A stretch of DNA of 36,644 nt from Solobacterium sp. (GTDB lineage: Bacteria; Bacillota_I; Bacilli_A; Erysipelotrichales; Erysipelotrichaceae). The stretch lies in contig JAFWFT010000021.1 of the NCBI GenBank assembly GCA_017515505.1, positions 1 to 36,644 on the forward strand, in the 5' to 3' direction. Numbering within the stretch: the stretch's first letter is position 1; the number at the start of each line of letters is the position of its first letter. The position numbers were made by a program, and so were the translations under genes. Below the pieces are notes generated by a model. It made no database searches and had not been told where the DNA came from. It saw nothing but the letters and a program-made list of their open reading frames with translations. Below, piece by piece: positions 1 through 8,666 of this stretch.

Positions 1-225
1 AACGATAATAAAAATATTGAGTTTAGAGGTTTATTTTCTGAAGAAGGTGGACGTTTCTACCATGAAGAAAACTGGAATACGATTATGTACGTAGAAAAAG
101 AAGACTTAGGTGATTTACCAGAGGGATATTTCTGGGTTGATTTCCATACATTAAATACACTCATTCAATTTAATAACTGTTTAAACATTCAATTACGAAA
201 TCTTATTTCCATCTTAGATATTTAG
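1..225 (+). CDS. NDP-hexose 2,3-dehydratase-like protein, C-terminal fragment
   Basis: The frame is open from the left edge to a TAG stop and encodes the last 74 residues of a protein whose start lies outside the window. It contains EEGGRFYHEEN, then a WVDFHTLNTL stretch and LNIQLRNLISIL at the end. This order resembles the repeated domain of the NDP-hexose 2,3-dehydratase family (EGGRFYH... W..L..L ... N.Q.R.LL), which makes deoxysugar nucleotides. The family match is from memory of the motif only. The next gene starts 9 bases after the stop, so it is probably co-transcribed with the aldo/keto reductase. A deoxysugar role is inference; with only one domain visible the true substrate is unknown. 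Confidence 0.6.
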   Translation, partial: NDNKNIEFRGLFSEEGGRFYHEENWNTIMYVEKEDLGDLPEGYFWVDFHTLNTLIQFNNCLNIQLRNLISILDI

Positions 226-234
226 GAGAGATTT

Positions 235-1083
235 ATGGAATATTTTACACTGAATAATGGGGTGAAGATGCCTATGTTAGGTTTTGGAACCTCCAATTTA
301 AAAGGCATTGAATGTCAAAACGCTGTGAAAGAAGCGATTCTAGTTGGCTATCGACACATTGATACCGCAAGTTCCTACTACAATGAAAAAGCAGTGGGTA
401 GAGGCATCAAGGAAAGTGGCATCAATCGAGAAGAATTATTCATTACGGTTAAGGTGTGGCCTTCACATTATGAAGAAGCACGTAAATCGATTGAAGACTC
501 TTTTCGTCGTCTTCAAATTGAATACGCGGATATGGCTATTGTGCATCATCCTTGTGGTAATTATGATGCATGTTATCAAACCTTTGAAGAACTCTATCAT
601 GAAGGAAAGATTAAATCCATTGGTTTATCTAATTTCTCTATTCCTCAAATTCAACATTTCTTAGATAATTATGAAATTAAACCTACTTTAGTTACGGTTG
701 AATCACATCCTTATAACTCGCAATATATTCTTCAAGAATACTTAGAAAAATATAATATAGTCTTGGAAGCTTGGTATCCACTAGGACATGGAGATAAAAA
801 ACTAATTAATGAACCAGTTATATTAGAACTTAGTAAGAAATATCATAAGTCCCCTGTTCAGATTCTATTGCGCTGGCATATTCAGATGGATCATTCTGTT
901 TTACCTTCTTCTAAGAATCTAGAACACATCAAAGATAACTTTTCTATATTTGACTTCACAATTGAAAGAGAAGATATGGCTAAGATTGCGCATTTAAATA
1001 ATAACCAATCTTATAAAGTATTCGATGATGAAATGTGGAATAAATTCTTAGATTGGCATCCCGATTTCGATGATCAAGAATAA
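235..1083 (+). CDS. Aldo/keto reductase
   Basis: A 282-residue NAD(P)H-dependent oxidoreductase of the aldo/keto reductase superfamily, normal length for the short bacterial (2,5-diketogluconate reductase-like) members. The catalytic tetrad is visible: Asp43 and Tyr48 in HIDTASSYYNE, Lys73 in TVKVW and His104 in VHHPCG. The family motif GLSNFS lies in the middle, and the C-terminal LPSSKN segment corresponds to the cofactor phosphate-binding region. It starts at ATG with GGAG a few bases upstream, directly after the dehydratase-like fragment, and is followed 16 bases later by the metallophosphatase, so the three probably form one operon. The substrate cannot be deduced; sugar-derived aldehydes or ketones are possible because of the upstream neighbour. 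Confidence 0.92.
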   Translation: MEYFTLNNGVKMPMLGFGTSNLKGIECQNAVKEAILVGYRHIDTASSYYNEKAVGRGIKESGINREELFITVKVWPSHYEEARKSIEDSFRRLQIEYADMAIVHHPCGNYDACYQTFEELYHEGKIKSIGLSNFSIPQIQHFLDNYEIKPTLVTVESHPYNSQYILQEYLEKYNIVLEAWYPLGHGDKKLINEPVILELSKKYHKSPVQILLRWHIQMDHSVLPSSKNLEHIKDNFSIFDFTIEREDMAKIAHLNNNQSYKVFDDEMWNKFLDWHPDFDDQE

Positions 1084-1099
1084 TTAGGAGATTATTAAA

Positions 1100-2560
1100 A
1101 TGGCTAGAAAAAAAATAACACTATTGCATTCAAATGATATGCATGGCGATTTTTTACCAAAGGAAATAAATGGTATTTCTACAGGAGGATTATCTCGTCT
1201 AAGCGCCTATATCAAAAAAACTCGCTCTGAAGAAAAGAATACAATATATTCCATCGCAGGTGATATGTTTAGAGGTTCGATTATCGATTCTGAATATATG
1301 GGTCTATCTACAATTGAATTAATTAATGTATTAGAACCTGATATCGCAACAATTGGTAATCATGAGGTCGATTATGGATTAGCACACTTATTGTTTTTAG
1401 AAAAGTGTGCAACTTTTCCTATTATCAACGCAAACATGTTTGTTACCATGAATAATGCTAGACTGTTTACTCCTTTCTACAATATTGAAGTTGATGGCAT
1501 ACGGATTCTATTTATTGGCATTCTCACAGAAGAGGTACTTGCATCAACAAAACAAGAAAAAATAATTGGAACTTTCGTAGATATTGAGGAAGCAGCAAAA
1601 GAAATTGGCATCATCTGCGACAATTATCGCACAAAGAATACGGATATAACCGTTTTACTAACGCATATCGGAATTGAAGAAGATCGAAAACTCGCATCCT
1701 TATTAAGTAAAGATTTTGGAGTTAACATGATTATTGGTGGTCATTCACATACATTGATGGATGAGATGGAAATTGTAAATGACATCCCTATCGTTCAAGC
1801 AGGTACAGGTACTAGTATTATTGGACGTTTTGATATTCTATATGACACTTGGAGCAAAAAAATCGTCAAATTGGATTGGAGATGTGACGAAATCAATGAA
1901 CACACTATTGGCAATGATGATGTTATGGATCAAATCTTATCTCATTATCAACATCAAACAGACATTAAATACAAACGCATTGTTTCACATCTCCAAAGAG
2001 AATTAACGCATCCAGCAAGAAATCAAGAAACAGAGATGGGAAATCTATATGCAGATATGTTACAGGATGAAAGTAGTTTTGACATTATGTTTATGGGCTC
2101 AGGCTCCATTCGTAAGCAAAGTATCGGACCCATTATTGATTATCAAACACTAATTGAAAATACTCCATTTGATGATTCATTATGGATGGTAAAGGTTCGT
2201 GGGGATCAATTGCGAAGAATGATACAATTCATTTTACGAGATGAAGCTTGGGAAGGTCATACAGAATTCTATCAATTTTCGAAAGGTTTCAAAATCACAT
2301 ATCGGAAAAGTACACACACAATTGAAAAACTGCAATTAAATGGAAAAGATATTCATGATGGGGAGTCGTATTTGATTGCACTACAAAACTATCATTATGT
2401 CAATTTTGATGAGTTTCTTGGCGTTCCACTAGAAGAAGTAAAGAGCAATATGAAACCTAAGGTAATCGCAACTTCCGTCAATAATATCTTTGAAGAATAT
2501 CTAGCAACACATCATGGATTAGATGCGCATGTGGAAGGTAGAATTGAAATAATTGAATAA
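1100..2560 (+). CDS. 5'-nucleotidase / 2',3'-cyclic phosphodiesterase family metallophosphatase
   Basis: A 486-residue two-domain enzyme of the UshA/YunD type. The N-terminal calcineurin-like metallophosphoesterase domain shows metal ligands in order: HSNDMHG (Asp13, His15), GDMFRG (Asp55), IGNHEVDYG (Asn87, His88), a THIG segment and GGHSHT. The C-terminal half is the 5'-nucleotidase substrate domain, with GNLYADM, MGSGSIR and NTPFDDSL. There is no signal peptide or anchor, so unlike secreted UshA it should be cytoplasmic, as in Bacillus YunD. It starts at ATG with GGAG upstream and follows the reductase by 16 bases. It ends at a bidirectional terminator shared with groEL. Exact substrate (nucleotide or other phosphate ester) is not determinable. 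Confidence 0.88.
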   Translation: MARKKITLLHSNDMHGDFLPKEINGISTGGLSRLSAYIKKTRSEEKNTIYSIAGDMFRGSIIDSEYMGLSTIELINVLEPDIATIGNHEVDYGLAHLLFLEKCATFPIINANMFVTMNNARLFTPFYNIEVDGIRILFIGILTEEVLASTKQEKIIGTFVDIEEAAKEIGIICDNYRTKNTDITVLLTHIGIEEDRKLASLLSKDFGVNMIIGGHSHTLMDEMEIVNDIPIVQAGTGTSIIGRFDILYDTWSKKIVKLDWRCDEINEHTIGNDDVMDQILSHYQHQTDIKYKRIVSHLQRELTHPARNQETEMGNLYADMLQDESSFDIMFMGSGSIRKQSIGPIIDYQTLIENTPFDDSLWMVKVRGDQLRRMIQFILRDEAWEGHTEFYQFSKGFKITYRKSTHTIEKLQLNGKDIHDGESYLIALQNYHYVNFDEFLGVPLEEVKSNMKPKVIATSVNNIFEEYLATHHGLDAHVEGRIEIIE

Positions 2561-2597
2561 AAAAAGTTGTAACTGACATAGCAGATACAACTCTTTT
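2558..2597. terminator. Bidirectional intrinsic terminator
   Basis: Between the convergent metallophosphatase and groEL genes lies a hairpin with arms AGTTGTA (2565-2571) and TACAACT (2586-2592), extended inside by CTG/CAG after one mismatch. The minus side is followed by eight T residues and the plus side by CTTTTC, so it should end both transcripts, groESL most strongly. Confidence 0.8.
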
Positions 2598-2608
2598 CAC
2601 ACACTAGT

Positions 2609-4225
<1,617 letters not shown>

Positions 4226-4238
4226 TCATTCCTTCTTT

Positions 4239-4528
4239 CTATTTGCCTGTAACGACCGCAAGAATATCTTCTGCGCTAATTAATAGGTATTCTTTCTTAT
4301 CTATTGTAATTTCAGTACCGGAATACTTCTTATAGATGACTTTTTCTCCTTTTTTAAGGTCAATCTTAACAACTTTTCCATCCTCTACTTTACCTGGTCC
4401 TACTTCTATCACAACACCCATAGATGGTGCTTCTTTTGCTTCACCAGTTGTAAGAATAATTCCAGACTTTGTTTTGACTTCTTCTTTACATTTTCTAATA
4501 CAACATAATCATGTAATGGTTTTAACAT
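4239..4528 (-). pseudogene. groS: Co-chaperonin GroES, interrupted by a one-base frameshift
   Basis: The gene starts at ATG 4526-4528 behind a GGAGG site and reads MLKPLHDYVVLEN in frame. The frame then runs off and stops early. Dropping to the other frame from about 4482-4490 gives EEVKTKSGIILTTGEAKEAP, followed by the conserved GVVIEVGPGK and ending [15 protein letters not shown]. The total span of 290 bases is one short of 97 codons, so a single base is missing, most simply an A in the AAGAAGAAG stretch. The remaining downstream open frame of 60 residues (4239-4421) lacks the N-terminal strand and would not make a normal heptamer. GroES is generally essential, so a sequencing or assembly error is a strong alternative to a real mutation. 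Confidence 0.85.
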
Positions 4529-4541
4529 ATATAAGCCTCCT

Positions 4542-4568
4542 TTAGCACTCTTAGCCATTAATTGCTAA
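4542..4568 (-). promoter_or_regulatory. CIRCE operator (HrcA binding site)
   Basis: The inverted repeat TTAGCACTC, nine-base spacer, AATTGCTAA matches the CIRCE consensus (TTAGCACTC-N9-GAGTGCTAA) in all nine bases of one arm and seven of nine in the other. It lies 14 bases before the groES start, as expected for HrcA repression of groESL. Confidence 0.92.
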
Positions 4569-4575
4569 CATGAAT

Positions 4576-4603
4576 ATTGTAGCACATTGTTATGGAGTGT
4601 CAA
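4576..4603 (-). promoter_or_regulatory. groESL sigma-A promoter
   Basis: On the minus strand TTGACA (4598-4603) and TACAAT (4576-4581) are separated by 16 bases. The start of transcription would fall next to or inside the CIRCE element, the normal arrangement for HrcA control. Confidence 0.7.
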
Positions 4604-4635
4604 ATGAAAGAAATCATATCAATCAATACATAAAC

Positions 4636-4644
4636 TGCTATAAT
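4636..4644 (+). promoter_or_regulatory. Extended -10 promoter of the GT39-like gene
   Basis: TGC-TATAAT (TG at 4636-4637, TATAAT at 4639-4644) ends only 12 bases before the ATG at 4657. No clear -35 box and no Shine-Dalgarno sequence are present. Transcription should begin about 4-6 bases before the ATG, giving an almost leaderless mRNA. Confidence 0.6.
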
Positions 4645-4656
4645 ATTTATTAGTTT

Positions 4657-6609
4657 ATGATACGTGATTTTAGTTTAAAAATAACCCAAAATACAGAACT
4701 CTTTTCATTACTTATCATTATTTTATTTTTTAGTTTTGTAACCTATTTTATATTTAGTCGCATGAAGGAAAAAGAAAAGAAAGAGGATAAAGATTTTCTA
4801 AAGGATTCTCTTCTTCCTTCTTCTAAAAAGACTACGTATTCAAAAAAAGATTATTATTATATTGTTTTATTAACTGGAATTTATGCAATTGTATCTGGTT
4901 GGATGTTAGGAAACCCCACGTTTCCAAACACTACCTGGCAACCTTCCACAACTCCACAAACCATCATCTTAGAACTGCCTGAACAAACTGCCTTTGATAC
5001 AATCTATTTGGTGTATGGAGAAGGTGATAATAATCACGCAACAGATTATCAAATCGGTTTTCATAATCTAAAACTAGAAGGTTCACAAACCTTACAATCT
5101 TGGGAAGAAATTAGTACCTTAGATGATGGAAGTATTTATCAATATACGATGATTGATGGAGTGTATAACTATAAATTTATTCGAATTACTTCTACTAATC
5201 TTTTAGATACAATTAGTGAGATTGGATTTGTATCAAATGAAAGATTCTTACCTATTCAAGTCTATGAAGATGATTATAAAGATAGTATTTATCCTGCTAC
5301 TCTTCTTATAGATGAACAAGCAAAACTTGTCTATCAACCAACGTATTATGATCAAGGTTTTTTTGATGAAATCTATCATCCTAGAAACGCATGGGAAATC
5401 TACAACCAACAATATATGTATGCGCATGTCCATCCATTATTTGGAACCAGTATAATGGCTTTCTTTATGATGATTTTTGGATGCACTCCATTTGGGTGGA
5501 GATTTGGAGGATGGCTTTTTGGAGTATTCCTTGTTCCTTTATTCTATTGTTTAATTAAACTCCTATTTAAGAAAACAAAATTTGCATTTCTTGGAACATT
5601 ATATTTATGTATCGAATTCATGCATCTAACCACCAGTCGTATTGGAACCTTAGAACCCTATAGTGTGTTCTTTATCTTGCTTATGTATTTCTTTATGCTG
5701 AAGTATGATCAAACTAATATTTATGATACTCCTCTAAAAAAGAGAATACTCTATTTATTCTTATGTGGATTAACAATGGCATTGGGTTTCGCCACAAAGT
5801 GGACCGCATGTTATAGTGCGATTGGTCTTGCAATAATATTCTTTGTACATTTATATCGGCAATATAAAGTTACCAAGAATCTTCAAACATATATAAACGA
5901 TCATCCCGAGCTTGATGAAGAAAAGATTATCAAATACAAGAAAATCTATCATCAATTCTATAATGAACTTCCAAACTTATTCTTATTATGTGTTTTATTC
6001 TTCATTTTGATTCCTGTTATCGTTTATTTCTTAGCGTATACGATTACACCTGTTTGGAGGGAAGGATATTCCATTCAGAATGTCATTAATCAAACAATTG
6101 GGATCTATGACTATCATGCACATCTTGAAGCAACGCACCCATATCAAAGCACTTGGTATCAGTGGTTATTAGACTTACGACCCACTTGGTATTATATCGG
6201 TAATGATCAATACGCACATACAATTGCGTGTTTCACACATCCTTTATTAACTTGGTTAGGACTCATCACAATCATCTACACATGCATTGATTTTATAGCA
6301 GAAAGAAATCATCAAGCATTTATTATTTTAGTTGGATACTTAACTGCGTTACTCCCTTGGGTTTTCTTAGTATCCCGCTGTGTCTTTTCGTATCATTTCT
6401 ATCCAACAAGTTTCTTTATGATATTATCCATTGTTTATTTCTTTGATAAATTTCAAAAGCGTTTTCCAGCGTTTATAACATTTATTAAACTATTCACGAT
6501 TGTTTCAATTATTGTTTTTATCCTATACTTACCTGTTTTAACAGGTTGGGGAACCACTTGGGATTATGTACACGCATTGGAGATTTTTGGTTCATGGTAC
6601 TTTGGATAA
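4657..6609 (+). CDS. PMT/GT39-like membrane glycosyltransferase with luminal beta-rich insert
   Basis: A 650-residue polytopic membrane protein. One membrane segment lies near the N-terminus (about 17-34), then a charged cytoplasmic stretch, a second segment (about 67-83) and an extracellular-looking region (about 95-200) that reads like a discoidin/F5-8-type beta domain. The catalytic loop signature FFDEIYHPRNAWE follows, with Asp237-Glu238, then HPLFGT, GATKWTACY-like GFATKWTACY and many further helices. These are hallmarks of the protein O-mannosyltransferase (GT-C, GT39) family, which transfers a sugar from a polyprenyl-phosphate carrier outside the membrane. Acceptor and sugar are unknown. 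Its end overlaps the next gene by 16 bases, so the two are translationally coupled. Confidence 0.82.
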   Translation: MIRDFSLKITQNTELFSLLIIILFFSFVTYFIFSRMKEKEKKEDKDFLKDSLLPSSKKTTYSKKDYYYIVLLTGIYAIVSGWMLGNPTFPNTTWQPSTTPQTIILELPEQTAFDTIYLVYGEGDNNHATDYQIGFHNLKLEGSQTLQSWEEISTLDDGSIYQYTMIDGVYNYKFIRITSTNLLDTISEIGFVSNERFLPIQVYEDDYKDSIYPATLLIDEQAKLVYQPTYYDQGFFDEIYHPRNAWEIYNQQYMYAHVHPLFGTSIMAFFMMIFGCTPFGWRFGGWLFGVFLVPLFYCLIKLLFKKTKFAFLGTLYLCIEFMHLTTSRIGTLEPYSVFFILLMYFFMLKYDQTNIYDTPLKKRILYLFLCGLTMALGFATKWTACYSAIGLAIIFFVHLYRQYKVTKNLQTYINDHPELDEEKIIKYKKIYHQFYNELPNLFLLCVLFFILIPVIVYFLAYTITPVWREGYSIQNVINQTIGIYDYHAHLEATHPYQSTWYQWLLDLRPTWYYIGNDQYAHTIACFTHPLLTWLGLITIIYTCIDFIAERNHQAFIILVGYLTALLPWVFLVSRCVFSYHFYPTSFFMILSIVYFFDKFQKRFPAFITFIKLFTIVSIIVFILYLPVLTGWGTTWDYVHALEIFGSWYFG

Positions 6610-8282
6610 AAAAGAATAAAGTATATTTGATACTATCTCTAGGATTCTCTCTTCTTTTCCTTTTTCCATATCTCTTACAAGATTTTGTGAATATTGAACA
6701 TGATACCTTTTTCCATCTATCTAGAATTGAAGGTTATGCAGGAGCCCTCTCCAATGGGAAAACTTTTCCTACCATCTATCCATATAAGAATAATAACTTT
6801 GGCTATGCATCTGGTTTATTCTATTGTGATTTATTCTTAATACTTCCTTCCCTACTCTATCTACTGAATGTTCCGCTATCAATTTGTTATGTATGTGGTT
6901 TATTTCTTTATACCTATTTCGCTTGTTTAACAATGTTTTGTTTATTAAAGAGGTTCACAAAAGATCTTTTCGTTCAAATTGTTGTATGTTTTGGATATAT
7001 GTTTGCGAATTACCATATAACCAATGTTTATGTTCGAGGTTCTTTAGGGGAAGTGATCGCAATGATTTTTATCCCCATAATTATCACTGGACTCTATGAT
7101 ATTTATGAAGATCATAAGCTGAATCACCTCTATGTATTCGGCTTAACTGGTTTAGCTTTAAGTCATAATATCAGTTTTCTATTTGGTGTAATGATTGTTG
7201 TCATTTATTCTTTCTGTTTCTTAAAAAAGATACAGAAAGATCAGATTTTATATGTATTCAAAGAAACAGGTTGGGCATTTTTATTTACCCTTTTCTTTAT
7301 TCTTCCTATCATCGAACAAACGCAATATCAAACTTTATTTGTGAATCATGAAATGAGTGCCAATATTTTATCTTCGTATACAATTCCATTATGGAAGTAT
7401 TTCGCAAATACAACTATATTTGGATTTGGAGAAAAAACACTTGAGGCAAGTCAAAGTATGCTTGTGAATCCTGGATACTTCCTATCTTTTCTACCTCTTG
7501 GTTACTTTTTAATTCCAAAGAAAAATAAGAACCTTTTTACAGATGTCAGTTTCTTATTAGGATATTTCTTTTATCTTATCGGCTCCGATTTCATTCCATG
7601 GCAATATCTAAATGCTTTCGCAATTATTCAATTTCCATGGCGTAATATTGGAATTTCAATGATTCTTATGCCTATCTCTTGTGTAGTTGTATTAGATGGA
7701 ATCAAAATGAAACAAAAAGATCTATTATTAACAATTCTATTAATTGTCTTAGGACTTGAAGCATTCTATCACGTATCTCCCGTCTTGAGTCGAACATTTG
7801 GAATTACCTCTAAAACGAGTTATACCGATATTACGGAAGGCCGATTGACCGATCCATACTATGGAAACTCTTTCTTCAAACGAGTAGAACTCGCTTCTGC
7901 AAATTATCTGCCAGTAAACTCTCCTGACTTCAGAACCTATTCAACACAAATTAAAGATTCAAATAAGAATGATTTAAATGTTCCCTATGAAAAGAATTAC
8001 CAAACCTTAACCTTTTCTTTAGATGAAAGATATATCAATCAAGAAATCATTCTTCCTATTACAAGTTATAAAGGTTATCAAGTTTATTATCAAAACGATA
8101 AGCTTCCTACTTATACATCTGATAACGGGATGGTTGCATTCGTCGCTAAAGAAAAAGGAAATTATCATTGTACATATGTTGGAACAACCTTCCAACACAT
8201 TACTCGAATCATTTCCTTCACTTCATTTGTCTTATTCATTGTTTTAATGATTAAGAATACATTAGTTTCCTCCACCAAATAA
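6594..8282 (+). CDS. Polytopic membrane protein, PTPS-related / YfhO-like GT-C type
   Basis: About 562 residues from the ATG at 6594, which has GGAG 11 bases upstream. An earlier in-frame start exists only inside the upstream gene. The first helix is followed by DTFFHLSRIEG and a TIYPYKNNNFGYASGLFY loop, then roughly ten more membrane segments and a C-terminal extracellular part of about 130 residues with a final helix. The pattern (acidic residues and His after the first helix, then a YP....G...F loop) resembles the membrane family named 6-pyruvoyl-tetrahydropterin-synthase-related (PF10131) and other GT-C proteins. The pterin name is historical. Coupled to the GT39-like gene, it probably works on the same lipid-linked glycan. 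Its last 21 bases overlap the convergent small membrane gene. Confidence 0.65.
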   Translation: MVLWIKKNKVYLILSLGFSLLFLFPYLLQDFVNIEHDTFFHLSRIEGYAGALSNGKTFPTIYPYKNNNFGYASGLFYCDLFLILPSLLYLLNVPLSICYVCGLFLYTYFACLTMFCLLKRFTKDLFVQIVVCFGYMFANYHITNVYVRGSLGEVIAMIFIPIIITGLYDIYEDHKLNHLYVFGLTGLALSHNISFLFGVMIVVIYSFCFLKKIQKDQILYVFKETGWAFLFTLFFILPIIEQTQYQTLFVNHEMSANILSSYTIPLWKYFANTTIFGFGEKTLEASQSMLVNPGYFLSFLPLGYFLIPKKNKNLFTDVSFLLGYFFYLIGSDFIPWQYLNAFAIIQFPWRNIGISMILMPISCVVVLDGIKMKQKDLLLTILLIVLGLEAFYHVSPVLSRTFGITSKTSYTDITEGRLTDPYYGNSFFKRVELASANYLPVNSPDFRTYSTQIKDSNKNDLNVPYEKNYQTLTFSLDERYINQEIILPITSYKGYQVYYQNDKLPTYTSDNGMVAFVAKEKGNYHCTYVGTTFQHITRIISFTSFVLFIVLMIKNTLVSSTK

Positions 8283-8597
8283 TCCATCAAAGAATTGTGA
8301 ATATTCTTGAATTTGTTCAATCGCTTCTTGATATCCAGAGAAATCTTGATTGTTGATGATTTCTTGAATGTTTTGATATTGTTCTGTAATGCTTTCGATT
8401 TGTTGCATGGCATGTTGATAGGATTCATACATTTTAATGAGATTTGGCACTATACGCATGAGTAAAACTCCAACAACCACAGCCACAATAATCCATAAGA
8501 CTATTTTTATTTTCCGATTTCGATCTCTTTTTCTTTTATCTTCTAACAACTCTAATAATAGTTCATGGTCTGTTTTATCAAATTGCTGAGCCCCCAT
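8262..8597 (-). CDS. Small single-pass membrane protein, unknown function
   Basis: A 111-residue protein starting at ATG with GGAGG 9 bases upstream. The N-terminal third is highly charged (LLELLEDKRKRDRNRK), followed by one membrane helix (about 32-52). A glutamine-rich amphipathic, probably coiled-coil, region follows (about 56-100), and the protein ends FFDGLFGGGN. I do not recognise the family. It lies 69 bases after the AlkP-superfamily membrane enzyme on the same strand and could be its last partner gene. The tail overlaps the opposite-strand membrane gene by 21 bases. Confidence 0.75.
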   Translation of the reverse strand: MGAQQFDKTDHELLLELLEDKRKRDRNRKIKIVLWIIVAVVVGVLLMRIVPNLIKMYESYQHAMQQIESITEQYQNIQEIINNQDFSGYQEAIEQIQEYSQFFDGLFGGGN

Positions 8598-8666
8598 AAC
8601 GATTTCCTCCTATTTTTTTTGAAAGTGTTTTTTCTCAATCATATAATCAAGTACTCTACGGCTTTG

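Noticed and set aside
6546-6593. Upstream TTG start of the PTPS-related membrane gene
   Set aside because: It lies inside the preceding gene without a ribosome-binding site; ATG 6594 has GGAG and opens directly into the first membrane helix.
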